From Moraxellaceae bacterium UBA2477 (lineage in GTDB: Bacteria > Pseudomonadota > Gammaproteobacteria > Pseudomonadales > Moraxellaceae): DNA of 24,911 bases. Position numbers and translations under genes: made by a program. The stretch is taken from contig DDPD01000086.1 in NCBI GenBank assembly GCA_002342025.1, positions 2,065 through 26,975 on the forward strand. Reading direction: 5' to 3'. Numbering within the stretch: the first letter of the stretch is position 1; the number at the start of each line of letters is the position of its first letter. The notes below the pieces were generated by a model that saw nothing but the letters and a program-made list of their open reading frames with translations, had not been told where the DNA came from and did no database searches. Positions 16,146-23,654 of the stretch are shown here, in pieces.

Positions 16146-16969
16146 CACGGCTTTGCGTTGATGCTGCGCTGACGCTGGAGCGTCAGCAACTGGCGCAGGC
16201 CTTGGCTGTTCAGCTCGGTTTATCGCTAGCGCTACTCACGGATCGTCGTGAGCTGCTGCCCTCGCGCCATGAGCGTCAAGACACAGAGGCATTGGTGTTG
16301 TGGCTAGATGCGCAGGGCTTAGGCTTGCAAGCCATTGAGAAGCCACTGCCAGCTCCGGTGAGAGTCGATTTTGCTTCAGATGCCTTGCGCTGGCGGACGG
16401 CGCAAGGCGGTGGTGGTGGCGAGGCGGTGGTTAAGGCCTGTGGCGTTAAACCACATATGACGGGCTCGGCACGATTACGGGTGCTGGATGCTACGGCGGG
16501 CTGGGGGCGTGATAGCTGGCTCTTGGCTCATGTAGGTGCCGACGTGCAGAGCTGTGAACGCTCACCCATTGTGCAAGCCTTGCTCAGCGATGGCTTGTCA
16601 CGCGCATTAGCCAACCCTGAAACCTGCGCAACCGCGTCACGATTGCAGCTTCATGCGGGCAGTGCGCAAGCCGTATTAATGCAGTTACGCGAGTTGCCCA
16701 GCCTGGATCGTCCAGAGACGGTTTACCTAGATCCGATGTTCCCACACCGCGACAAATCTGCGCTGGTTAAGTTGGATATGCGTTTGTTTCGGCAGGTGGT
16801 GGGGAGTGATGATGATGCCGATGAGTTGTTGTTGCTGGCTCGGCAGGTCGCGACTCGGCGCATCGTCGTAAAACGACCACGCCACGCCCCTGACTTAGCG
16901 GGTGTGGCTCCACATCAGCGCATGGAAGGTCAGAGCAATCGCTTTGACCTGTATGCGCCCTTACTTTAA
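16136..16969 (+). CDS. rsmJ: 16S rRNA (guanine-1516 N2) methyltransferase RsmJ
   Basis: 277 residues if it starts at the GTG at 16136, which places 'LTRLCVD' against the normal RsmJ N-terminus. The frame stays open 54 bases further upstream, deep inside uppP, but those codons look like uppP read in another frame. RsmJ landmarks: 'VDFASDALRWR', the glycine-rich 'GGGGGEAVVKACGVK', the SAM-binding 'VLDATAGWGRDSWLLA', the catalytic 'YLDPMFPHRDKSALVK' and 'RIVVKRPRHAPDLAG'. It methylates G1516 of 16S rRNA. The start lies 10 bases before the end of uppP. The stop overlaps by 4 bases the stop of convergent plsB. Confidence 0.93.
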   Translation: MGLTRLCVDAALTLERQQLAQALAVQLGLSLALLTDRRELLPSRHERQDTEALVLWLDAQGLGLQAIEKPLPAPVRVDFASDALRWRTAQGGGGGEAVVKACGVKPHMTGSARLRVLDATAGWGRDSWLLAHVGADVQSCERSPIVQALLSDGLSRALANPETCATASRLQLHAGSAQAVLMQLRELPSLDRPETVYLDPMFPHRDKSALVKLDMRLFRQVVGSDDDADELLLLARQVATRRIVVKRPRHAPDLAGVAPHQRMEGQSNRFDLYAPLL

Positions 16970-19494
16970 GCCGCTTTAGCCTTTTTGCGTTCTTTGCTTT
17001 GTTCCAGCGCGAGCAACGCGCTCGCCACTTCCTCATCAGTAATGAGGGTGACCTGCAATACCGCCTGACGGATGCCGCTGGGTAGCATTTGCAGGGCATC
17101 GTTAGCCAGCGAACTCAAGCGAGTGTCAAAGACTAGGCGCTTGTCATCGCTAACGCAGAGATAGCCTAAGCCTTTCAGCGTATCGAGGAAGTTTTTGAAC
17201 AAGGCCTTGTCGAAGAATTCAGGCGCACTGAACTCACGAACGAAGGACAGGCGCTGCGCCAGCAGATGGCAAAGCTCTTCGAGTTGTTGCTGCGTGAGCT
17301 TGTCGGAGCCACGCTGATTCAGCACGGTGACGGTCATGTGGTAACGCACCAGGGTCTGTCGCAGCGCTCGGCTAAGGATGTGCAAACGGGCGTAATCGGC
17401 GGTATTCGAACCTGGCACGACCCAGGTGTCATCCTGCGTGCGCTGCACGAGGTTTTGCTCCGTCATCGCGGCTAAGGTTTTGGCGACGATGGCAGGCAAC
17501 TCATCATCTTGCCAAATCAGGAAGAGCTCTGAGCGCAGGAAGGGATAAATCGATCGCACCATTTTCAGTAATTGATCCATGCTGGCGTGATTATTTTGCA
17601 GTAACAAAATAGCCAGCAGCGAGGGCAGGGCGAACAGGTGCAGGGTGTTATTTCGGAAGTAGGTCATTAAGACCGCTTCTTCTTCTTGAAGGTAGAGCAA
17701 GTCGCCGAGGGGATGCTTACGGCGCTGAAGAATTTTCAGCTCTTCGCCATAAGCAACCATTTCGCTGCCAGTCATTTCCGTAATCACAATTTTGTCGTGA
17801 TAGGGCACGGCTTGAAGCAGAGCCTTATTGAGTTCAAGTTGCTCAGCGAGTTGCTCTTCGTCGATGGCGTGCTTGGGTGTGGATAGCAGCACCAAGCTAA
17901 GCAAATTTACCGGATTGACCACCGCACTCGCGTTGATTTGTGTGGTGATGGCATCGCCGATGGCTTTCGAGGTGATCACGAACTCAGGGCTTTCAGCTGC
18001 ATTAGGGTTGTCACGCCAGCCCGGCATGTTGGCATCCAGTACATCATTGAGATAAATCGGGGTGCCAAAGCTCAAGTGCACGCGACCAAACACTTTTTGT
18101 AGCTTACGAACCGACATGGCTAAGGCAAACAGATTTTCTTTCTGCTTGGGCTTACCTTGTAGCTCGCCAATATAGGTGCCACCTTCCATGAGTTTTTCAT
18201 AGCCAATATAAGCGGGTAGAAAAACCAAGGGGCGCTTGTGATCACGCAAGTAACTGCGCAACGTCATGTTCACCATGCCCAGCTTGGCATTGAGCAAACG
18301 CCCTGTGCGACTGCGTCCACCTTCAACAAAGTACTTGATGGGGAAGCCGCGACTCATGATCTGGTGCAGGTATTCATGAAATACCGTGCCGTAGAGGAAG
18401 TTGTCGCGGAAAGTGCGGCGCAGGAAGAACGCTCCTGAGCGACGTAGTATGCCGCCGACAATGGGCATGTTTAAGTTGGCGCCAGCAGCAATGTGCGGCG
18501 TAGTGTAACCGCGTGTGAAAATGACATAAGCCAGCAGCAGGTAATCGATGTGGCTGCGATGGCAGGGCACATAAATCACCTCGTGGTCGGCAGTATGCTG
18601 CTCCACGGTGTCGAAATGATGCACCTCAACGCCGTTGTATAAGCGCGTCCACATCCACGTCAAAAAGGATTTCAGGGCGTTAACGACGGGGAAAGAGTAA
18701 TCGGCGGCAATTTCGTTGCAGTAAATACGCGCCCGTGATTCAGCGACTTCACGGGTGACGCCGCGTTCACTCACTTCACGATCAATGCTGGCCTGAACCG
18801 GTGCGGAATTGATGATTTCATTAAACAGCGTACGACGGTGCGATAAGTCTGGCCCAATCACCGCGGTGCGCTGGCGACGGAAATGCACGCGCAACACGCG
18901 GGAAACTTTGCGCAGGGTGAGCTCACTATTCTGGCCTTCATCGCAGAGTTGGCGCAGTGAAATTGGCGCATTTACGCGCAACATGGTGGTGCGACCTTGC
19001 ACCAGCACCGTAATGAATTGTTTTAGGGCTGAAGGGGTCGCCCAGGAGTCAGCAAACAAGACTTTTAACAGCGAGCTTTCCTTGTCTGGCGAGCGGCCCC
19101 ACAAAATGGTGACTGGAACCAGCTGCACGTCCAGCGTGCTATCTGCTTTAACCGCTTCGATGAGTGACTGAAGTCGGGGAGAGTGCTGATGGCGCGGTTT
19201 TATCAGTGGATTCGGCTGCTCACCACGCGTTAAGCACAGAATCGAGTGCTTTTCGCGCAGACCATGCTGGCGCATGGATGCCAAGGGGCGGGGCATGCCC
19301 AGGTTCATTGCTTCGCTTTCCAGCACCAGGACGTTTGAGAGCAAACGGCTTTGTAGGACGTAACAAATCGGCTTACTCGGGTCTATGCCTAAGCTGCGCC
19401 AATCGTGCGGCATGACTTGAGTGCGCACCCAAAGCATCATGGTTTTACGAATAACGAGACGAATGAGACGATCCAGACCAAACAAACGAAACAT
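16966..19494 (-). CDS. plsB: Glycerol-3-phosphate 1-O-acyltransferase PlsB
   Basis: 842 residues, slightly longer than the 807 of E. coli PlsB. The acyltransferase motifs occur in order: H312-x4-D317 in 'PCHRSHIDYLLL', 'SGAFFLRRTFRDN' (353-365), 'YFVEGGRSRTGRLL' (388-401) and 'VFLPAYIGYEKLMEG' (424-438). It acylates sn-glycerol 3-phosphate from acyl-ACP or acyl-CoA at the inner membrane, the first committed step to phospholipid. The ATG at 19494 has GAGGT upstream. It is a single gene, divergent from tesB across 135 bases and convergent with rsmJ with a 4-base overlap. The C-terminus is lysine/alanine-rich ('SKERKKAKAA'). Confidence 0.97.
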   Translation of the reverse strand: MFRLFGLDRLIRLVIRKTMMLWVRTQVMPHDWRSLGIDPSKPICYVLQSRLLSNVLVLESEAMNLGMPRPLASMRQHGLREKHSILCLTRGEQPNPLIKPRHQHSPRLQSLIEAVKADSTLDVQLVPVTILWGRSPDKESSLLKVLFADSWATPSALKQFITVLVQGRTTMLRVNAPISLRQLCDEGQNSELTLRKVSRVLRVHFRRQRTAVIGPDLSHRRTLFNEIINSAPVQASIDREVSERGVTREVAESRARIYCNEIAADYSFPVVNALKSFLTWMWTRLYNGVEVHHFDTVEQHTADHEVIYVPCHRSHIDYLLLAYVIFTRGYTTPHIAAGANLNMPIVGGILRRSGAFFLRRTFRDNFLYGTVFHEYLHQIMSRGFPIKYFVEGGRSRTGRLLNAKLGMVNMTLRSYLRDHKRPLVFLPAYIGYEKLMEGGTYIGELQGKPKQKENLFALAMSVRKLQKVFGRVHLSFGTPIYLNDVLDANMPGWRDNPNAAESPEFVITSKAIGDAITTQINASAVVNPVNLLSLVLLSTPKHAIDEEQLAEQLELNKALLQAVPYHDKIVITEMTGSEMVAYGEELKILQRRKHPLGDLLYLQEEEAVLMTYFRNNTLHLFALPSLLAILLLQNNHASMDQLLKMVRSIYPFLRSELFLIWQDDELPAIVAKTLAAMTEQNLVQRTQDDTWVVPGSNTADYARLHILSRALRQTLVRYHMTVTVLNQRGSDKLTQQQLEELCHLLAQRLSFVREFSAPEFFDKALFKNFLDTLKGLGYLCVSDDKRLVFDTRLSSLANDALQMLPSGIRQAVLQVTLITDEEVASALLALEQSKERKKAKAA

Positions 19495-19629
19495 AGTGCA
19501 ACCTCAGGGCAACGACGCAGAAAATTGAAATAGTGCCAAACAGTTTCGCGAGTGTAACAAAAGCCTGACAATAAACGCCTAAGCAGTCAGCCTATCTGTC
19601 TGGAAATTGCCACAACCTGAGGTGAGCCC

Positions 19630-20499
19630 ATGTCCGTTGTTATGCAAGAGTTGTTGCAGTTACTTGATTTAGAAACGATTGAAATTAATCTTTTTCGCGG
19701 CCAAAGCATTAATTTGTTTGGGAAAAATGTATTTGGTGGGCAGGTATTGGGGCAGGCGTTGATGGCCGCTGGCCGCACGGTGGAAGATCGCTTAGCGCAT
19801 TCGCTTCACGCGTATTTTTTGCGGCCCGGTGACGCCACAACACCAATTGTGTATTCCGTAGAGCGCGTAAGAGATGGCAAGAGCTTCACAACTCGCACGG
19901 TAAAAGCGATTCAGCATGGCGAGATCATTTTTACCATGATGGCATCTTTTTCCATTGCGGAAGATGGCCTAGATCATCAAATGCCTATGCCCACCGTGCC
20001 TGCACCTGAAGAATTGAAGAGCGAATTGGAGCTGCGCCGAATGGTGGCGCCATTCGTGCCGGAGAAAATGCGCGCCATGATGGAGCGAGACCGTCCCATC
20101 GAGTTGCGTCCGATTGATCCGATCAATCCGTTCGCACTCACGCCTCAGCCGCCGCATCGGGCACATTGGATGCGCTCTCAAATGACGCTGCCCGATGACC
20201 CCTTTTTGCATCAGTGCTTATTGGCCTTTGCCTCCGACTTTGCCCTAATGGGAACGGCCATGCTGCCCCATGCGGTGCACTTTATGCAGCCCTCCATGCA
20301 GTGCGCCAGCATTGACCATGCCATGTGGTTCCATCGCCCAGTGCGCATGGATGAATGGCTGCTGTACAGCATGGATGCGCCCTCGGCATCGTCTGCAAAG
20401 GGGATTAATCGCGGCCTAATTTATAATCGTGAAGGCGTGTTAATTGCGTCGACTGCGCAAGAAGGCCTGATGCGTCAACACGAAATTTTGGAGCGTTAA
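19630..20499 (+). CDS. tesB: Acyl-CoA thioesterase II (TesB)
   Basis: 289 residues, double-hotdog TesB type. Landmarks are 'NVFGGQVLGQALMAA', 'SLHAYFLRPGD', 'DGKSFTTRTVKAIQ' and 'SIDHAMWFHRP'. The catalytic set D203, S227 and Q277 aligns with D204, T228 and Q278 of E. coli, with Ser in place of Thr. It hydrolyses medium- to long-chain acyl-CoA to free acid and CoA in the cytosol. The ATG at 19630 has GAGGTGAG just upstream. It is divergent from plsB, and its stop overlaps by 4 bases the stop of the convergent lipase gene. Confidence 0.96.
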   Translation: MSVVMQELLQLLDLETIEINLFRGQSINLFGKNVFGGQVLGQALMAAGRTVEDRLAHSLHAYFLRPGDATTPIVYSVERVRDGKSFTTRTVKAIQHGEIIFTMMASFSIAEDGLDHQMPMPTVPAPEELKSELELRRMVAPFVPEKMRAMMERDRPIELRPIDPINPFALTPQPPHRAHWMRSQMTLPDDPFLHQCLLAFASDFALMGTAMLPHAVHFMQPSMQCASIDHAMWFHRPVRMDEWLLYSMDAPSASSAKGINRGLIYNREGVLIASTAQEGLMRQHEILER

Positions 20500-21746
20500 G
20501 TGGTGATGCCGGTCTCCTGCTGAGGCGGCCGGCGAAAGTTCAGCACGGTGCTGGTAGCAATATCATCATTCGTTGTTATTTGCGGCGATAAAAACGCTTT
20601 TAACTCCACCTCTCGTTCTTTGGCTTCGTTGTACCCCAACTCAATGAGCGCCTTTGTAAAGGGTGCCTCAAAAATTAAGTAGCTCAGCAAGTTAGAGCCT
20701 GACTTTTTGAACATACCGGAGCCGCGCACAAATAGTTGAATGGAGGCGGGAAGGGTGTGAGCGTATTGAGCCGCGAGCACCTCAAGCTTGTCGAGCTGAG
20801 GGGAGATCACCATATAGTTCACAGGCTTGAGTGACGTAGTGGCCAGCCGCTCGGGGGGCAAAATGCTGACCGTATGGTTAATGCGGTGCATGCGTTCTAA
20901 GTCCATTTCAAGGCTATCCACGAATGAACTGCTCATGATGTGGCCAATGATTTGAGCCAAGCTGGGATAGCTCATAACTGGTGATTTAGCGGCACTGCCC
21001 GCACCCGTTCCAGCACCTATGACCAAGATGCGGCTTGCGCCCAAATGCAGTGCTGGGCTGATCGGTGCAAGCTGGCGCAAAGCGCCGTCACCATAATATT
21101 CGCCGGCAACATCCACGGCGGGAAAAATCAACGGTATGGCGCTAGAGGCCATGAGATGCTCATGGCTGAGGAGTGTTCGCCGTCCACGTCGCCGGGCACG
21201 ATGCCAGTCTGTTAAGTGCGGAGCGCCTTGGTAAAAATTTACCGAGTCACCTCGGCTATAACTACAGGCAGTAATACACAAGGCCTGAAGATGTCCTTGA
21301 TCGATCATGTGCGGTAGTTGTTTCAGGTCAATGATTTCACGCAGCAGATCACCTAACGGTGAGTTATTCAGAAGCGATACTGGTACGGTTTTATTAAATA
21401 AGCCAAGTGCTAGGTTACTGATCCAGCGAAAGGCACTGCCAAGCACCCCTTGCCAGTCTGTGCGATAGACTTGTGAGCTGGAGAAGTTCGACCAAACATC
21501 ATGCAGTTTGTCGACCCCCGAGCCAAAAGAATTGGCACAAGTTGCTAGTGCAGCGGCATTTAGTGCGCCAGCCGAGGTGCCACAAATAATTGGAAATGGC
21601 GTGCTGTGACGATTTGGCAGCATTTCTGAAATCGCGCGCAGTACGCCAATTTGATAAGCCGCGCGAGCGCCGCCTCCGGACAGAACCAATGCAGCGGGGC
21701 CTGTTGCAGCGCTTTTCTCAGCGCTAATTTGATCCACTCCATTCAT
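20496..21746 (-). CDS. Patatin-like phospholipase
   Basis: 416 residues from the ATG at 21746, which has AAGGAA 8 bases upstream; a TTG at 21752 would sit too close to that ribosome site. The patatin catalytic parts are complete: oxyanion loop GGGARA (24-29), nucleophile elbow G-T-S58-A-G, and the catalytic D220 in 'YYGDGALRQLAP'. No clear signal peptide is seen, so it is probably cytosolic or membrane-associated. The family hydrolyses acyl esters of phospholipids or neutral lipids, and the substrate is not readable. The long C-terminal part (after about 290) is not one I recognise. It is single on the minus strand, convergent with tesB. Confidence 0.92.
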   Translation of the reverse strand: MNGVDQISAEKSAATGPAALVLSGGGARAAYQIGVLRAISEMLPNRHSTPFPIICGTSAGALNAAALATCANSFGSGVDKLHDVWSNFSSSQVYRTDWQGVLGSAFRWISNLALGLFNKTVPVSLLNNSPLGDLLREIIDLKQLPHMIDQGHLQALCITACSYSRGDSVNFYQGAPHLTDWHRARRRGRRTLLSHEHLMASSAIPLIFPAVDVAGEYYGDGALRQLAPISPALHLGASRILVIGAGTGAGSAAKSPVMSYPSLAQIIGHIMSSSFVDSLEMDLERMHRINHTVSILPPERLATTSLKPVNYMVISPQLDKLEVLAAQYAHTLPASIQLFVRGSGMFKKSGSNLLSYLIFEAPFTKALIELGYNEAKEREVELKAFLSPQITTNDDIATSTVLNFRRPPQQETGITT

Positions 21747-21776
21747 TGCCAAGATTCCTTTTCGGGTTATGACTTG

Positions 21777-21837
21777 ATCGTCTGCCTGCTTTTTGTTCGA
21801 TGCAAGATCGAATCGTCTGCGTTTTGCAGGCTTTTTG
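21777..21837 (+). repeat. Duplicated leader segment: two copies of ATCGTCTGC and of GCTTTTTG
   Basis: ATCGTCTGC occurs at 21777-21785 and 21812-21820, and GCTTTTTG at 21788-21795 and 21830-21837, in the same order both times. Between the copies is the hairpin TTCGAT-GCAAG-ATCGAA (21796-21812). The second copy holds an extra 7 bases that complete a terminator-like stem. It lies between the lipase and the FecCD-type permease gene. Confidence 0.55.
21815..21836 (+). terminator. Terminator-like hairpin in the leader of the FecCD-type permease gene
   Basis: GTCTGC (21815-21820) pairs with GCAGGC (21826-21831), with one G-U pair, around the loop GTTTT. TTTTT follows directly. It ends 67 bases before the permease start, so it could be an attenuator or terminate a short transcript. 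GCCTGC at 21784-21789 can pair perfectly with the same 3' arm and would prevent it forming. Confidence 0.45.
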
Positions 21838-21902
21838 CTGTTCGCCTGTAGTCAAGCTTAGCCATGAGTTAAGCTGTTGCCGGTTTGATTGGGAGTGAAG
21901 GC

Positions 21903-22847
21903 ATGGTGGATGGCAGGCTGCAATGGCGCTGGCGACTGACGTTTGGCATCGTCGTGATAGCGCTCCTGGTGTTGCAGTTTTGGGACTTGCCTGAAGGGGC
22001 TTTAGGTCAGGAGATATTCTGGCAGTTGCGCTTACCACGGCTGATCTTGGCCGCCTTCGCGGGCGCAACTTTGGCGCTGGCCGGTCTTTGGCTACAAACC
22101 CTTTTCCGTACATCTTTGGTAGAACCTGGTCTGCTTGGGGTCTCTTCGGGCTCTGCACTGACCGCGATTATTTTTCTGGTGTTGTGGCCTGCAGCTTGGG
22201 TATGGATGCCTTTAGCGGCGATGGTGGGCGGTAGTTTGGCACTGTTTTCCGTACTTGGCTTAGCGAAGCGTTATCAATTGCAAGGTGAAGCATTGCTGTT
22301 ACTTGGCATTGCGCTGAATGCGCTCCTGGCAGCGGCCATGCAAATGTTGTTGCTGATCAGTCCAGACCAAGCCTTGCGTGCCAGTAGCTTCTGGCTAATG
22401 GGTAGTTTTGCTTATGCTGAGGCTCATTTATTGTTGCCAGCGCTCATGATCATGGGGCTGAGTGCTTGGTGGGGCATACGACGCGCCAGCGCCTTCGACC
22501 TGTGGTTATTAGGCGAGCGAGAAGCAGGCTACTTGGGCCTACCTGTTGCTCGGTTTCGTCGTCAAATAATTTGGGCTAGTGCCGCTTTGGTTGCTTTGGT
22601 TGTGGTGCAAGCGGGAAGTATTTCGTTTATCGGCTTGATGGCGCCGCATATGGCCAGTCGATGGGTGGGGTGCAGTCATCGAGCGCTTACTCCGGCGGTT
22701 CTGCTCATTGGCGCATTACTAGCGGTGTTTGCCGATACTTTGGCGCAAACCTTACTGAGCCCGTTGGAAATTCCGGTGGGCATTTTAACTGCGCTGCTTG
22801 GCGCACCCTTCTTTCTTGCGTTGCTGCGCTTGCGGTGGCAGAGATGA
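21903..22847 (+). CDS. FecCD/BtuC-family ABC transporter permease (heme, cobalamin or siderophore import)
   Basis: 314 residues from the ATG at 21903, which has GGGAG 7 bases upstream; a TTG at 21885 is less likely. It is a polytopic inner-membrane protein of the BtuC/FecCD type. Landmarks: 'WQLRLPRLILAAFAGA', 'VEPGLLGVSSGSAL' (BtuC shares EPGLLGVS), the ATPase-contact region around 'LLGEREAGYLGLPVARFR', 'SISFIGLMAPHMASR' and 'LEIPVGILTALLGAPFF'. It forms the channel of an importer with the ATPase encoded next. The length is near that of E. coli BtuC (326). No periplasmic binding protein lies beside it, so the ligand is open. No cobalamin riboswitch box was seen upstream. Confidence 0.9.
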   Translation: MVDGRLQWRWRLTFGIVVIALLVLQFWDLPEGALGQEIFWQLRLPRLILAAFAGATLALAGLWLQTLFRTSLVEPGLLGVSSGSALTAIIFLVLWPAAWVWMPLAAMVGGSLALFSVLGLAKRYQLQGEALLLLGIALNALLAAAMQMLLLISPDQALRASSFWLMGSFAYAEAHLLLPALMIMGLSAWWGIRRASAFDLWLLGEREAGYLGLPVARFRRQIIWASAALVALVVVQAGSISFIGLMAPHMASRWVGCSHRALTPAVLLIGALLAVFADTLAQTLLSPLEIPVGILTALLGAPFFLALLRLRWQR

Positions 22848-23641
22848 TGCATATTTCAGCGCAGTCCTTGTGCAGTCCCGATGGTCACGAGCTGTTGGCG
22901 CTGCCTGAGCTCCATATGCAGGCAGGCGAGTGCTGGCTCGTGTTAGGGCCTAATGGCGCCGGCAAAAGTACTTTCCTAAGACATGCCGCAGGGCTGTCTG
23001 CGGCGAATACGCATGTGCTCCCTCAACATTGGCGTTGGCAGGGCAATCCCTTGCCCAGGTGGCACGATAGTGCCTGGGCACAACAACGCGCCTACCTGCC
23101 CCAGCAGCACCATTTGCGCTCTGCGCTAAGCGTAGAGGCGGTGGTTCGCATGGGCGCTTTCCCGTGGCAAGGAGTGCATGCGCGATTGGCGGATACGCTG
23201 GCCACCATTTTCGAAGAGTGGGACTTGCAGCAGTTACGACATCGCGCATGGACAACGCTGTCTGGCGGTGAACAGCAGCGGGTGCAGCTAGCGCGTACGG
23301 CGTTGCAATTGACCTTAGCCACGCCTGATTCTCCGCGATTATGGCTGTTGGACGAGCCCTTAGCCGCGCTGGATTTGCCTCATCAAGCAGTGGCCCTCGC
23401 GGTTATGAAACATGCCGCGGCTGCGGGTGCATTGGTGATCGCGAGTGTCCACGACATGAACGCTGCGTTAGCGATCGCTAGCCATGTTTTGGTGTTGGGG
23501 AAAGGTAGGGTGTTGTGGCAGGGAGCGGTACAGGCTGAGCCCGTTCGTGAAGCGCTGGCGGAGGCGTTTGCATTGCCCTTGGTGTGGGCGAGCTGGCGGG
23601 ACGGAGAAACCTCAGGGCAATGGCTGGTGCCACGACCCTGA
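22844..23641 (+). CDS. ABC transporter ATP-binding protein, HmuV/BtuD type
   Basis: 265 residues. The ATG at 22844 overlaps the permease stop (ATGATG); 22847 is an alternative. The much longer open frame from 22661 is the permease gene read in another frame. Walker A is GPNGAGKST (35-43), the Q-loop is near Q87, the signature is LSGGE (139-143), Walker B is 'LWLLDEP' (166-172), and the switch H203 is in 'ASVHDMNAAL'. 'LSGGEQQRVQLAR' and 'LAALDLPHQ' look more like the heme ATPase HmuV than E. coli BtuD. It powers import through the coupled permease. It ends 13 bases from the convergent MaoC-like gene. Confidence 0.93.
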   Translation: MMHISAQSLCSPDGHELLALPELHMQAGECWLVLGPNGAGKSTFLRHAAGLSAANTHVLPQHWRWQGNPLPRWHDSAWAQQRAYLPQQHHLRSALSVEAVVRMGAFPWQGVHARLADTLATIFEEWDLQQLRHRAWTTLSGGEQQRVQLARTALQLTLATPDSPRLWLLDEPLAALDLPHQAVALAVMKHAAAAGALVIASVHDMNAALAIASHVLVLGKGRVLWQGAVQAEPVREALAEAFALPLVWASWRDGETSGQWLVPRP

Positions 23642-23654
23642 GGTGATTATCAGC

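Noticed and set aside
16966..19494. PlsB as an unusual fusion because it is about 35 residues longer than in E. coli
   Set aside because: As far as I recall, lengths in the 830-840 range are normal for PlsB in other gammaproteobacteria, and no extra domain is visible.
19501..19623. Inverted repeat ACCTCAGG / CCTGAGGT between plsB and tesB
   Set aside because: Each copy is the ribosome-binding site of one of the two divergent genes, so the symmetry is explained by similar Shine-Dalgarno sequences.
21753..21902. Cobalamin riboswitch upstream of the BtuC-like permease
   Set aside because: The gap is only about 150 bases and I could not find a GCCACTG-type B12 box; the structure seen is better described as a duplicated attenuator-like leader.
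22661..22843. N-terminal extension of the ABC ATPase by 61 residues
   Set aside because: It is the permease coding sequence in another frame; the ATPase fold begins at the tandem ATG at 22844/22847.
23642..23654. Terminator between the ABC ATPase and the MaoC-like gene
   Set aside because: Only a weak 4-bp CTGA/TCAG pairing is visible in a 13-base gap, with no T run.
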